Assembly: GCA_009741485.1 (NCBI GenBank)
Contig: VKON01002021.1
Span: 202,427 to 266,426 of the forward strand
DNA length: 64,000 nucleotides
Direction of reading: 5' to 3'
Source of the DNA: Malurus cyaneus samueli
Taxonomy: Eukaryota > Chordata > Aves > Passeriformes > Maluridae
Shown: piece after piece, positions 35,890-48,596 of the stretch
Position numbering within the stretch: position 1 is the stretch's first letter
Layout: every line of letters starts with the position of its first letter
Translations under genes and position numbers: made by a program
Notes under the pieces: model-generated
Told to the model about the DNA's origin: nothing
The model's database searches: none
What the model saw: the letters and a program-made list of their open reading frames with translations, nothing else

Positions 35890-38800
35890 AGTACAAAGTG
35901 GTAGAGCTCAGTTAGTCTGATCTTCCAAATTACTCTGAAGTGTTTTGGTGCTTGTGTAAACATAGGCCTTGCTTTAAAAAGTCTTTGAAAAAAATCATCC
36001 TTGCATTTAACTTGACGCGTAAGTGTGAAAGCATTATATAGCTTCGGCACTTGAGGAAATGTTTTTTGTATCAATATTAAAGGTACTCTTTATTCCTTTC
36101 CCTTGTGGGAATATGTTAACACCCGTGTCAATACAGAGGTGGGTATATCACTCTTTTACAGTGAGAAAGAATTGCAAATATTTACTTGTTTTGAAGAAAA
36201 AATTTACATTCCCGCCAAATACTACATGACATCGCAGAAATTGTGTAAACAAGGCCTCGGTTTAAGGCTGGTCTTGTGAACACATGTTTTTGCTGTACAT
36301 AATGATTGTATTTTTAAAAAATCCAAGCTTGTTCTAATGCAAGAAGCGTATCTGTGTGGTATTGCCGTCGTCCGTGATTGTAAGCGTGCCACGTTCCCAG
36401 CCCCATTCCCCAGTTGCAAAATGCTGCTTTGTCAACGTTGATGCTCAGGATGTGTTGACTGCTGGTGCTGGAGCTTGTGTGGATTTCTGTGGCATCCTGG
36501 CGGTTCTGCTTTTCTCTCTAAAGAATGTACGGGGCAAGTTGTTTTTGCAAAGGGGCATTTTAAATAAAGGGCGCTTGGCTCTTTATGACTTTCCTCACTT
36601 GGTGCTCATGGTGTGTGGCAGGGTGTTATTGGGGCTCAAGGTTCCCTGGAGGAATGACAAATGCAGAAACTTGTCCATGTTCTTTGGGAATTCTGTACGA
36701 AAAGGAGTGGCACACGTGTTTCTTCACCTTTTGGAGCTCATGGACAGCTCCCACGAGGTAGCCAGAGATACATGCCATGCCTCTCCACATATTTTTGCCA
36801 ATTAAGTTTAAGGAGAACACTGATATGTTGAAGCGTGTTTCCAAGGTCCTGGGCTGTCAGCAGAGAAACAGGCCAGAAATATTATTTCCAAAAGAAACTG
36901 GGTCAGCTGGGAGTTGAATTAGAGTTCACGGATACTGAGGCATTTTATTCCTTTACAGTATTTACTGTACTTCCAGCCTCTGCAGTGGCAGTTACAAGAT
37001 TGCTGAGCATTAATAATTTATGCTCATGTACAAAGTTTTCTCTTCGTGTCACAATTGGAGACATCCACATTTTTCTATTTCTAGCATAGAAAAAAATTTA
37101 GGGAACTGTGTGCTTGCACTCACTGAATATCAGCCCAGTAGCATAGAAATCAGGTGTGTGTTTATTTTAGCCAATTATAAGCACCTTAAAAAGAGGGGTT
37201 TTTTAATATTTCACATGCACCTAGCAGTGTGATTTTTTCCTTTTTTAAAAGTTGTGGTAGTTTTTATTATTAAAAGAAAGCCTCCTTCTCCCTGTGCCTT
37301 TATCTGAATTTTCAGGTGTTTTATGGGTAAAGTTTAATTTATTTTCCCGTTTTCTATGGTGTTTTTAGCCAGGGTGATGCTGGGTTTAAGTGAATTGTGA
37401 ATCTATTTGGAAATGCCAACAGGGGTATATATTTTTTTTACGTGGTTGTTTCAGAAGTTTTCCTGTGGAACCCTGGGCAGCCAGGAGAGAGGCAGGTTTA
37501 AAGCTGAGTGTGCTGAGTGTTCTGGGTATCACAGCCCCCTCGGATGAGGAACATCCACCCCATGCTCGTGAGCAGGTGACATGGGAGGCCTGCATCCCCA
37601 AACACTGATCCTGCAGCTGCTCACTGCTGTAGCAAAGAAGCAGGAAGTTACACAGCAGCCGTCACTTGATTTTTTTTTTGATTTTTCAGTGGCTGCCAAA
37701 GCTACATAAGCCCTTGAACTATGTCAGAACTGGAGGGAGGACAAAGGTGCCCTGAGTTTGCCTTTCCCCCTGCCCTGCTATGGCCTCCTGTGCCCTCAGG
37801 AAGCTCTGTGAGCCTCTCACTGAGGGTCACTGCAGGGCGGTGTGCTCACACAGATGAAACACACATCTTTCCAAAATTAAAAAAATCCCACCATTTTCAG
37901 CTCCATACTTCAGGAAGCAAGGCTTGCCTTGTGTTGCTTTGGTTTAAGTCCTAGACTGTGAAACTTTACAGATGAAGGACGAGTTTCTTTTGGGTGGCCC
38001 CACCCTCCACTCTGAAGAAACCCTGGATATACTCTCTGGGATCCAGGAGGCTGGATGGAATAATGTATGATTGAGTTTAGGCTCGAAATGGAATTAATAT
38101 GAAACTCCTACCATTTTTATTCACTTGAAACGGGGTTCAATTTCAACAATCTCTTTGCCAAGATGAAACACACTGACTTCCAAAACGGGCTTTTTGTGGC
38201 GATACATCACACACTTTTATCAATAACAAAGGGCTGAGCCAGCAGGTAACAAGGTTACATACTCAGCTGGGGCTGAGCTTTCTTTCAAGGACAGGCTATT
38301 ATTTAAGTCTTAAATAACGTATTGGAAAAAGCAAATATTTTTTTTTAAACCCTCAGGAAAGGTTCAGTCTAAAAAAACAGTGATTGCAGGACTCAGGGAG
38401 ATTATGGTATTTATTTCAATTAATTCAATGCCAAAACAGGATTATATATCACTGTGCTTCACCATCTTGTGAAAAATCTTAGCATTCAAATGTAGCATTT
38501 TAATCCAGATTTTTGATTTATGCAAACTCTCTCTGGAAGAACACTCTGCCAGTCTCTTGTTTTTTGCAGCGATGGAAGTCAATGTTTCCCTGAGGAAACG
38601 GGGTTCTAGCAAGGCTGGGATCAAGCCGTTGGGCACTGGCTGGGGCTCCGGGAGGCTTCGGCGGAGGGGCAGAACTGCGCTCTGCGGAACAGGACAGCTC
38701 TGGGGCGCTGGGCTGGTTTCTCCAGAGGCAGAACTGCTTCTCTGCAGATCAGGAGCAGCTCTGTGGGACGGGGCTGTTTCTCCAGGAGCTCCAGGATGGC

Positions 38801-40099
38801 AGAACTGCTCTCTGCAATCAGGAAGCTCTGCCAGCGGGCACGGGGGCTGTTCTCTCCAGAACTGCAGCCTGGGCACAGACAGGTTGAGATCAGCTCCCAG
38901 CCCCAGGGGGACTCTGGTCTCTGCTCACAGAACAGCACAGCCCAGCTAGGCTGTTTGCACATCGGCTCGGGGGGCTGAGGGAGCACACACAAGCCCCCTT
39001 CTCCACCAATCCCCAGCCGTGTGTTTGGGGTCTCACCGTGCGCTCCTCCCTCTGCTCTCGCTGCAGCTGTACAAGGGAAGAGTCTTGAAAACCTCGGGAC
39101 GCTTCTTCTGTTCTCGCTTCCTCCGCCCGTCATGTTCACCCAACACTCACACACTTTTCTGGCTTCCTCCCCTCTCTACCCCAGCAGAGAAAATACATGG
39201 GTTGCAGCTGCATTTGGGGTGCTGGGACAGGAAGGCACACGGACCCTTGAGGTGGGTAAAGGGCTCAGTTTGGCTGGGCAGCCCTCAGCTCCCCTGTGAC
39301 AGACCCACAGAGATCGGGGGCTGGCAAAGTGTCCCGAAACGCAGGCTGCAGCCTCACCTTGTGCCCAGGATAGCAGGGAGCTAAATGAGCTAAATGACTG
39401 CCTCGAGGTCACACACGGGTATCCATAATGTGCATTTGCAGTCATTGTCGTTCAGTTCCCTGCTCATTTCACTGGGTGATGGAACAGTTGCTTGTGAAGG
39501 CAGCTTTTCTGCCCTGATCTGAAATAACCCAGTCCATGAATCGCAATGCCCGCTGTGGTCCTCAGGCTCTGTTGGCGATATTGAGGGAACTTTACAAACG
39601 GCTAATTTTAAGCAATAAATTCTGATTAATGTTCCGGGTTTTAAACTATTAAAGGGGTTTTTCTGATGAGAAAACAGTCACCAACCAATCTTGCTGACTT
39701 TCCCTTTGGCGTGTGAAAAGGTTTATGTTATGAATTATTTGTAACATAATGCTAGTAAGTTTATATATTTTATTGTTTATGGGCTACTAATTTCTATTGT
39801 TTATTTGGATGGGGCATGGTTGAAATCCCACTCCTTCCTCAGTGTTAGGCTGTCTGAGGGTTTCGCTCGGTTCTCCCCGGCTTTCCCAGAGGCATCTGCT
39901 GGGGCTCGGCTTTTCGCAGCCCCTTCTGTGTACAGCTGAGCCATCGGGGCTGGGCACGCGTGTTCACAGAGCCGTGCTGCCGCAAAACTGTTTGAAATGC
40001 TGTTCCGGGGAGATGTCGTTCTTCTAAACCGTTATCAAATGCTGCTGTCGGAGATGTCGGTTCTTCGTGTGAGCCCTGCCGGGGCAGCGAATCCGAGCT
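35890..40099. other. Unique sequence without an identifiable gene
   Basis: Mixed-composition DNA. The longest ORF, on the + strand at 36356-36805 (149 codons), has no domain I recognise and no signs of a splice or promoter context. A GC-richer patch lies at 38570-39400. I see no tandem repeats, RNA genes or mobile elements that I can name in this interval. Confidence 0.6.
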
Positions 40100-41260
40100 G
40101 CAGCCGCTGCGGGTGCGGGAGGTGCTCCCGAGCCCGTGTGCCCCGTGTGCCCGCTGGAGGTGTCCCCCAGGCCGTGTGTCCCGGTGCCCGTCAATCAGTG
40201 TGTCCCGTGTGCCGCTGGAGGTGCCCCCAGCCCGTGTGTTCCGTGTGATCCCGGTGTGTCCCGTGTGCCCGCTTGCGAGTGTCCCCAGCCCTGTGTCCCG
40301 TGTTGCCCCGTGTGTTCCCGTGTTGCCGCTGGAGGTTGTCCCCCAGCCCCGTTGTGTCCCGTGTGTTCCCGTGTGTCCGTTGTGCCCGTGGAGGTGTCCC
40401 CCAGCCTGTGGTGTCCCGGTGTCCCGTGTTTGTCCCGTGTGTCCCGTGTGCCCGCTGGAGGTGTCCCCCAGCCCGTGTGCCGTGTGTCCAGTGTGTCGGC
40501 TGGAGGTGTCCCCCAGCCCGTGTGTCCCGTGTGTCCCGTAACATTGTGTCCCGCCATATATTGTGTTTTCCGCTGGAGGTGTCCCCAGCCCGTGTGGTCC
40601 CGTGTGCCCGCTGGAGGTGTCCCAGCCCGTGTGTCCCGAGTGCCCGCTGGAGGTGCCCCCAGCCCGTGTCTCCTCTGTGCCCGCTTGGAGCGGTGTCCCA
40701 GCCCGCTCTCCCCCCTGTGCCCGGCTCTCCGTGTGCCCGCTGGAGCTGTCCCCAAAGCCCGGCATCTCCCTTTGTGCCCGGCTCTCCCGTGTGCCCGCTG
40801 GAGCTGTTTCCCCCAGCCGGCTCTCCCGATACCTGTAATGTTGCCCGGCTCTCCCGTTGCCCGCTGGAGCTTGTCCCCAGCCCGGGCTCTTCCCGTGATT
40901 GCCCGGCTCTCCGTGTGCCCGCTTGGAGTGCCCCAGCCCGGCTATCCCCTGTGCCCGGCTCTCCCGCTGTTGCCCGCTGGAGCTGTCCCCAGCCCGGCCT
41001 CCGTGTGCCCGGCTCTCCCGTGTGCCCGCTGGAGCTGTCCCCCAGCCGGCTCTCCCGTGTGCCCGGGCTCTCCCGGGCCCGCTGGAGCTGTCCCCCAGCC
41101 CGGCTCTGCCCCATGTGCCGGCTCTCCCGTGTGCCCGCTGAGCTGTCCCCAGCCCGGCTCTCCCCTGTGCCCGGGCTTCTCCCGTGTCCCGTGGTGTCCC
41201 GTGTGCCCGCTGGAAGCTGTCCGCCAGCCCGGCTTCTCCCTGTGCCCGGCTCTCCCGTTT
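40100..41260. repeat. GC-rich minisatellite of about 50-54 bp, distinct family
   Basis: Built on GTGTGCCCGCTGGAGGTGTC followed by CCCCAGCCCGTGTGTCCCGT in the left half. From about 40650 the units change to GTGTGCCCGCTGGAGCTGTC followed by CCCAGCCCGGCTCTCCC, with an extra GTGTGCCCGGCTCTCCC block. So the array has two sub-domains with a switch of variant. It shares no core with the 17-, 51-, 54- or 56-bp families. Long ORFs on both strands (up to 581 codons) are repeat artefacts. Confidence 0.92.
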
Positions 41261-41667
41261 GGTGGGCCGCTGGCACCGTGCGTGCGGCTCACAAGCCCCT
41301 GACTGCCGCTGGGAGGGCACCGTGCGCCCCGGTTTGGCACTCCGATGCCAGGGCCAGCCAGGCCAGCCCGGGCTCCTGTGCGGGGCGAAGCCAGGCCTGG
41401 CCCGGCACAGGCTCGGCGGGGCTTGGCAGGCAAGGCTGCTTTGGAGCTCTGCAGCTGCTTCCTTTTCAGCCTTGGGGAAGCTGCAATCACTGACTTCGCA
41501 AAAGAAATCATTGTGTGTATTCTGTCCTTTTTTCTCAGCCGTGCTAATTCCCTGATATGTTTTCGGAGGCTGGCATTTATGTTTCTCCATTTACGTTTCA
41601 CCAAACTGTGCTGGCTTTTGTGAGCCTGTTTGTGTAAAAACTGAGAGTAAACATGTTTTGGGTTTAC

Positions 41668-41693
41668 TTTTTTTTTTTTTTTTTTCTTTTTTT
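41668..41693. repeat. T-rich homopolymer run
   Basis: Eighteen T, one C, then seven T. No element can be assigned to it. Confidence 0.9.
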
Positions 41694-43477
41694 AAAACTT
41701 AGATCAGTGACTTGCTCCCAAATTGTATGAATTGGACAAGTCCAGGTTTTGATTCAAAGGGAGTCAGTGACTAACTCGTGTCATTAGCCCAGCACCTTCC
41801 CAGACAGCTCGGGGAAGGTTTTCAAGAGGAAGGCACTTGATGTTGTCAGCAGGAAAAAGTGCCAGCCAGTGGCTTAGTCTGGATCGATTAACGAGGTTTG
41901 TCCTGTTGGCCAATGCTCATTTTTTATTATCCCAGGACTTCCCTTTTGGGGAATAGCCTAATAAGATGGAATCAGTGCTTCTGCCTAAAGTGTGTGGCCA
42001 GTTTGGGATTTGTGCGGTTGTTTTTTCACCACCCTCTCTCTTCCACTTTATGATTTACAGGGTTTTTAAGGAATAACACTTCTATAAAGACAACATGTGA
42101 ACACGAACTCACAACCTTCTACATGGTTATACAATCAGCAAGTCACCCAAGTACAGAAATTAAAAAATCCCTTTTTTCTTGGCATTATGTGCCCCTGGCA
42201 GGAGGCTCAGTCTGGAGAAAAGGGGGATCGGTGGGGGACCTTGTGACATATTCCCTGGCAGGAGGGACAGGGCCGGGTGGGTGTCAGGCTTCTGCTCCAG
42301 GGAACAGGGACAGGCCAAGAGGCGATTGGGTGTTTGGGTATTTAGGAAACAGTTATGTACTTGGTTATGTTATTGATTATTTTTAATCGATGTTGTGGAT
42401 TTCAGTCTGGTACATTGCTAGTATTTCATTAGGATCTTTGTCCTCTTATGAGTTCTCCACTCCCCACCTGGCCGCACAGAAATGCCCAAGGTCAGTGGGT
42501 GAGCTCTGGGTCTCTGCAAGCACACACCCACACCAGTCCAGGCAGGGTTTTTCTTCTCACCATACAATCCTCAGTTTTCTGACCAATGGATTGCGGTCCC
42601 TTCACACACGGCTGGGGCAGGCAATTTCTGTGCTGATCACCATAGAACCTGCAGATCCATCACTTGGCTCTGACCCGTTCTCATGCTGTAGGCCAGGGAG
42701 CTTGCATCAGAAAATGCAAATAAGGGCGGGAGAGAAGCTGGTGAAAGCGGTGCCTTTCTTCTTTATTTCGGCAAAAGCTGATCTTTATTTCTAAGCTGCC
42801 CTATTTCCTATTTAACCCAAAACTCAGGCTCTCCTTAATAATATTTTTTGTGGCTTTTCCCTTGAGTGCTTGTGCTGTTCCCTTGCTTGCCGTTTGGGAT
42901 GGGGCTTTGTCAACAGACGCTCAACACGGGAGTGGTTTTGGTCTCTCCAAGGGTCTATCAGACTCCAGTGGGGGCTTTCTCGTACCTTGAAGTGTCCTGG
43001 ACCCCACCACTCCCTTCCTGTGGAGGGGAAATTTTTTATTAGCTTGTCTCAACTGGTTTGCATAGGATCTTAGGTTAATTCTATACTGATCAATGTTTTT
43101 TTCAGTGCCATCCTACTGACAGCTTTAAACATTGAATGGATTCCCAAGAATATTTGGAAAAACAGGTTGATTTCCATTAAAATAAAAAGGCGAGGAAAGG
43201 CTAATTTACACTTGCAGATAAATAGTCCCAGTAGTCACTATTGCAGCTGCACATGAACACTGCGAGTGTTTAAACTGAGCTGAACCCGGCGTGCTCTGTG
43301 CTCCCCACGGCAGCCAGGCTGTGTCAGCTGCGAGCTGTTGGCTCCTGGAACAGAGGGCTGACAGCAAGTAACAGGTTGCTTCTGCAGGAAAACAGCACAA
43401 AGCTACAGCAGCAGGAGGAGGAGGGTTGGTCTGGAAGAACAGAAATGCAATAGATGATGCAGCCCTGATTCAGAAAT

Positions 43478-43620
43478 CCCTGGAAGTGCCCAAGGCCAGG
43501 CTGGACAGGGCTTGGAGCAGGCCTGGGGATAGTGGAAAGTGTCCCTGCCATAGCAGGGGTGTGAACAGGTGGGCTTTGAGGTCCCTTCTCACCCAAAACA
43601 TCCTGACAATTTCTGTGATT
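43478..43620 (+). mobile_element. CR1 LINE 3'-end fragment
   Basis: The interval shows the characteristic order of avian CR1 3' sequence: CCCTGGAAGTGCCCAAGGCC, AGGCTGGACAGGGCTTGGAG, GGATAGTGGAAAGTGTCCCT, and GGGCTTTGAGGTCCC, ending in TTCTGTGATT, the typical short terminal octamer-like repeat. Only the untranslated 3' end is present, as is usual for 5'-truncated CR1 copies. It is the best taxonomic clue in the window and points to a bird or other sauropsid. Confidence 0.85.
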
Positions 43621-44949
43621 CAAGGAAGTGTGCCCAGTGGTTTAGTCACACACACACAAAACCAACACGCAAACATTCAGTTGGTGTGGCTGATTGTTCC
43701 TGCAGAGGTGTCCTCTGTTGTCTTCAGGGTGGTGGGAGTTCAGAGCACTAATCATGGTAACTCTGAGAATTTGCTTCTTGGATTATGCAGCAAATCAGCC
43801 TGGAGAAGCTGCAGAGAAAAAGATATGACTGTTCAGTCTTCCCTGTAAGTCCTAACAGCAGTGGGTAAATAGCCAAGAAAAATATACCCTCATAGCTTGT
43901 TTACTTTGCCTACAATGCTCTGGCTGAGCTAAAGAGGTTTCCAACTGGGCTTTACAGACCTGAATGTGTCTCCACTGGGGATTTGAATAAAAATAGATCC
44001 TAAAATGATACCATTGTAAAGCAAGAGAAATCATAAAGGAGGGGGATGAGAAGGTTTCCATTCTGCCAAGGCAAGCAGGACCTGGCGTTCCCTGTGCTGC
44101 CAGCAGCCCCAGAGCTGCACTGAATGGTTCCCATCCAGACCCGGTGGCCAGAGGGCCCAGCCCAAGGAGCTGCTCCAGGGCATTGCTATGGGGGCATTTC
44201 ATTACTTGGTGTGAAGAACAAACACTCCCAGGCACCTCTGTGCACAGGCAGGGTTGCAGGAAGGTGCTGACAAAGGGCCCGGGCAGGTCAGTCCTGTTGA
44301 GCTGGTCTGGCAATAGGAAATTCCCCAACACCATCCCTCACCAGCACATGGGGAAACAAGCTCTGGGGATGGGTGCCTTTCTGTACTTCCTCAAAATGCC
44401 TGATGAAGGAAACCTTGAGCACAGTTAACCGTTTGAAGTTTGCTTGCACAGGGGCATTGTGCTGCCTTTTTGTATATCTTTGTAACAGAAAAAATAGCCC
44501 AGGAGTACAAGGTTTAACGTGTGGATTCTGGGCCCTTCCTCGTTGGACACTCTCCCTGTGCCAGGGGGACCAGATGCTGTTCCCAAAGGACCCTCTTCTT
44601 GCTGTGCCAGTGTCACTTTAGCTGCAGGTTTCAGCTCGGTGTAACACCCGGACAGCAAGCGTTTCAGAGGCTCTTGTCTTTGCACATGCTGAATCAACGG
44701 CTTCAGCGTTCCCAAACAGGGGGCTGTGTCAGCCTGGGCCTCTCATTCCTTGGTCAAGGTAAAAGCCCAGGATCAGAGAAATGGCATGAAAGAAGAAATC
44801 GGAGTGATTTTCCCTACTATGTTGATGCTTCATGCTTTGACTTACAAACCAACGGCAGCTTTTTCAGAGATTTTCTGGCGAAGCGGTATGGTGCGAGATG
44901 AGAAGCTCTAAATTTAGTTTGCGGAGTGCGCTGGTTAGCGTTGGCGGTG

Positions 44950-45150
44950 TGAGTGCGCTGCCCGCCCCGGGGGTGTTGGGATTTGGCCGGGAGCGTAGGG
45001 AAAGGAAGGGCGGATCGCCGGAGGTCCTGTTCTGCCGCGGGGTGCCGTGTTCGCTGCTGCTCTCGCACTTGGCGGCAGCTCCGAGTCACAGCCGGAGCCC
45101 CCGCGATCAGAGCTGCATTTCACACCGAGCACATTCGCCATCGGCACACA
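44950..45150. promoter_or_regulatory. CpG-rich candidate promoter at the start of the unit
   Basis: Short CpG-dense patch at the junction of unique DNA and the compound unit, with its counterpart in copy 2 at 22442-22620. In vertebrates such patches often mark promoters. No TATA box or defined start site can be pointed to, so the assignment rests only on composition, position and repetition in the two copies. Confidence 0.25.
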
Positions 45151-45835
45151 GCGAGGGGCTTCTTCTGCCAGGAGAAATCTTTCCACAGGGCAGGAAGGCA
45201 TTGGAAAATTGAAAAGCACTGGGAGTTTTGCTTTGGCTTCCTTTCCGATTTACTGCAGAATGGAAATGAATGAATAAGCTGTTCTCACGGGGCTCTCACA
45301 GTGTCTTCTCCCCTTTTTATACATGCTGTGCATGTTTTGTGCCTGGCTGCGGGCACCAGTCAGCCCTGTTTGGTGTTTGTAGTGGCCATGGTCACACAGA
45401 TCTTCTCATGTTCAATCAGTTGTGTGGAGCAAATCGAAGGCAAGAGCTCACCTGTTGGTATGAAGTACTTGTGCTACCTCTGTGGCTTGCACCGAGTGAG
45501 AGCTCTGTGGAGCTGTTTGGTTAAAGCACAACGGTGGCCACAGAGTGGTGGGGTGGTTGTTTTGCTGCAGTTGCACCGGGGAGGCTCTGCCAAAGGCAGC
45601 TGAACCGGACCGGGTGCTCTACCCGGCGGTTTGTGGACTGACACCTTCAGCGCTGAACGATTGTCATCTGGTATATAAATGTTCTTTAAATGCTGAGCTG
45701 CGTTGCTCAGTCCCCGCACAAAGCCCTGAACTTCATTATGACAGGTCACATTTTGCGAGCGCGTCCCTGGGGCTGTTGCCTGACCTTTGCAGCTTGCCGG
45801 CGAAGGCTCCCGGCTGCGGACACGCCAGGCTGCCC
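44950..45835. repeat. GC-rich leader, copy 3 (module 1)
   Basis: Cleanest copy of the leader. A CpG-rich 200 bp (44950-45150), with CGCTGCCCGCCCCGGGGGTG and GCGGATCGCCGGAGG, passes into ordinary sequence and then, at about 45836, into the 17-bp array. Left of 44950 there is unique DNA, so the unit boundary falls near here. The end of the leader (GGCTGCGGACACGC) is shared with copy 2. Confidence 0.85.
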
Positions 45836-47050
45836 CATTGCCGAGACATCCCCCGGATGCGAGACACCCGGCACATCCGAGACATCCCATTGCCGAGACA
45901 CCCCCAATTGCCGGAGACACCCCCCTTACCGAGACATTTCCCCCACTGCTGAGACATCCCACTTGCCGAGACATCCCCCACTGCCGAGACACCCATGCCG
46001 AGACACCCCGAACCTGCCGAGACACCCCCACTGCCGAGACCCCCCACTGCCGAGACACCCCCATTGCGAGACATCCCCACTTGCCGAGACATCCCCACTG
46101 CCGAGACACCCCCGAACCTGCCGAGACACCCCCACTGCGCGAGACACCCCCACTGCCGAGACATCCCGCTGCCGAGACATCCCCAACTGCCGAGACACCC
46201 CCACTGCAGAGACCACCCCCACTGCCGAGACATCCCCACTGCAGAGACATCCCCACTGCAGAGACACCCCCACTGCCGAGGACATCCCGCTGCCGAGACA
46301 CCCCCGAACCTGCCGAGACATCCCCGCTGCCGAGGACACCCCCACTGCCGAGACATCCCACTGCCGAGACATTTCCCCATTGCCGAGACATCCCCACTGC
46401 AGAGACACCCCCACTGGCCGAGACACCCCCACTGCCGAGACATCCCCGAACCTGCCGAGACACCCCCACTGCCGAGACACCCCCGACTACCGAAACATTC
46501 CCCACTGCCGCAGACATCCCCACTGCCGAGACACCCCCGAAACCTGCCGAGACCATCCCCACTGGCCGGACATCCCCACTGCCGAGACACCCCCACTGCC
46601 AGACATCCCCACTGCCGAGACACCCACTTACCGAGACATCCCCACTGCCGGCAGAACACCCCCACTGCAGAGACACCCCACTGCCCGAGGACACCCCCAC
46701 GTGCCGGAGACATCCCCGAACCTGCCGAGACACCCCAACTGCCGAGACACCCCCACTTACCGAGACATCCCACTGCCCGAGACATCCCCACTGCCGAGAC
46801 ACCCCGAACCTTGCCGAGACATCCCCACTGCCGAAGACATCCCCACTGGCCGAGAACACCCCCACTGCCGAGACCATTCCCCACTGCCCGAAGACACCCC
46901 CACTGCCGAGGCACCCCCGAACCTGCCTGAGACACCCCACTGGCCGAGACATCCCCGCTGCCGAGACATCCCCACGCCGAAAGACATCCCCACTGCCGAG
47001 ACACCCCCACTGCCGAGACACATCCCCCACTGCGAGGACACCCCCACTGT
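45836..47050. repeat. 17-bp minisatellite array, copy 3 (module 2)
   Basis: About 75 units of the CCCCACTGCCGAGACA family, with single-base insertions (for example ACTGGCCGAGA and ACTGCCCGAGG) and frequent GAACCTGCCGAGA variants. It ends with the same CCCCACTGTTCCTCACTGCT junction as copies 1 and 2. Array lengths differ between copies (about 1.5 kb or more, 1.6 kb and 1.2 kb). Confidence 0.96.
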
Positions 47051-47400
47051 TCCTCACTGCTCCGACTGTACCCCGAACCTGCCGGCACCTCCAGAGTCCA
47101 TCTTCTGAACTCAGCCTGGCTGAAACTGCAAACAGCTCCCAGCAGGGCACTTCCCACACGGGACCCGATTAAATGTGACAGCTGGGGCGGGGAGGTGGCG
47201 GCTGATGGCTGGAGTGATGGGGAGAGGTGTGATGGCCAGGAATTGTCACCCGGTGAGCACAGCAGGAGCTTTCTGCCTCAAAAGAAATGCTTGGAATGGC
47301 TGGAGGGGGTATCAAATAGAGGAAAGCACAGAGACAGATGAGCTTTCCATTCAGCATGGCTGTATTCCCAGTGCAAACTGGTCCCCTTGGCCACTCTGCT
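47051..47400. repeat. Spacer, copy 3 (module 3)
   Basis: Full-length version of the spacer: CTCCGACTGTACCCCGAACC, then CTGAAACTGCAAACAGCTCC, GTGACAGCTGGGGCGGGGAG, and TGAGCACAGCAGGAGCTTTC, leading to TGGTCCCCTTGGCCACTCTG and the first 51-bp unit. It serves as the reference for the damaged copy 2 spacer. Confidence 0.85.
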
Positions 47401-47850
47401 GGGGCTGGCAGGACCTGGGGTTTGGACACCTGGAAGCAGTGGTGTCTGGAGACTTTGGGGAGCTCCTGGGGTTTGGGCACCTGGAAGCCGATGTGTCTGG
47501 AGAGTTTTGGGGGACGCCCTGGGTTTGGACCCACCTGGAAGCCGGATGTGTCTGGAGAGTTTGGGATCTGCCTGGGGTCTGTTACACCTGGAAGCAGGCT
47601 AGGTGCTTGGAGAGTTTGGGGAGCTCCTGGGGTTTGGACACCTGGAAGCCGATGTGTCTTGGAGAGTTTGGGGATCTCCTGGGTCTGGACACCTGGAAGC
47701 AGTGGTGTCTGGGAGAGTTTGGGGAGCTCCTTGGGGTTTGGGCACCTGGAAGGCAGTGGTGTCTTGATAGTTTGGGGATCTCCTGGGGTTTGGACACCTG
47801 GAAGCAGATGTGTCTGGGGCTTTTTGGGGATCTCCTGGGCTCTGGCATTC
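47401..47850. repeat. 51-bp tandem repeat, copy 3 (module 4)
   Basis: Eight to nine units of TTTGGACACCTGGAAGCAGT plus GGTGTCTGGAGAGTTTGGGG plus AGCTCCTGGGG or GATCTCCTGGG. A subvariant has GCCGATGTGTCTGG. The 17-residue translation (…HLEAVVSGEFGELLG… type) stays open on the + strand because 51 is a multiple of three; no start context or conservation supports expression. Confidence 0.95.
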
Positions 47851-48596
47851 GTCTCTGCCAGCCTTTCAGAAGGGTCTGTCCCTTGCAGTTCCCAGTAGCT
47901 CGTTACAGTTTTGGTCAATCATTTCTGGGCCTTAAAGGTGAATTCTGGATGTTCTTCATGCTATTGCTTGTTCTTGGTCTATTTATGATACAACAAGAAA
48001 ATACCCAATTGGTCAGTTTCTTATTTTGCAGCTCAAAATCAACACTACAGGATTCAAACATCCCCCTGTATTTTCTTTAGATAATTTTTTTCATGACCCT
48101 ACTGCTTTCTTTTTTGTCTACCATTAGAGATTCTGTTGTAAAATTAAAATTATTAAAAACATAACTGCCAGAATCTGTTCTGGAAACATTGCTTTGATTT
48201 GGGAGAGATGTTGAAAGAAGGTCTGTAATCCAAAAATCTATCTGAATGTTCCTCCTCAACTCCAGCTTTTCCTGCCTGACCATCACCAAACCGGGCAATG
48301 CCACAAGCCATCCAGTCCATACTTTTTTTCCCCTTAAATACTATTTTAACAATTTTCTATTTGCAGCTGGTGTTGGAAGATGGAAATGGTCAGCACTTCT
48401 GCTGCATGGGCCTGTAGAAAAAGGCTTTGGTAAGGTGAGAGTTTCAGGAATCTAAACAGCTTTACAGAATCCCACAACTTTCTCTCTTCCTTGGCAGTTT
48501 CAATTCTGCAGAATCAATGAACGGAAACAAACCCTCTTGCTCGCTTTGTGTGGGTTCTGTGCGTTCGGGGATCCCAGCAGTGTGGAGCCCCTGCCA
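47851..48596. repeat. Linker with splice-like signals, copy 3 (module 5)
   Basis: Same linker as 25211-25945. The acceptor-like TTTTCTATTTGCAG ends near 48366, the donor-like GTAAGG lies near 48431, and CTCTCTTCCTTGGCAG lies near 48498. The 65 bp between the first acceptor and donor differ by several indels from copy 2, so coding potential is not kept. Confidence 0.8.

Larger units (their letters stand above)
41261..44949. other. Unique sequence with one CR1 fragment
   Basis: Non-repetitive DNA between the GC-rich minisatellite and the leader of copy 3. It contains a T-rich run (41668-41693) and the CR1 piece listed separately. ORFs are at most 160 codons and show no domain I can name. Confidence 0.6.

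Noticed and set aside
36356..36805. 149-codon ORF as a protein-coding gene
   Set aside because: No domain, splice or promoter context is recognisable. The length is within chance for this amount of moderately GC-rich sequence.
47175..48080. 301-codon ORF with 17-residue repeats as a solenoid protein
   Set aside because: The open frame follows from the 51-bp period. It has no conserved start, and the frame is not kept in copies 1 and 2.
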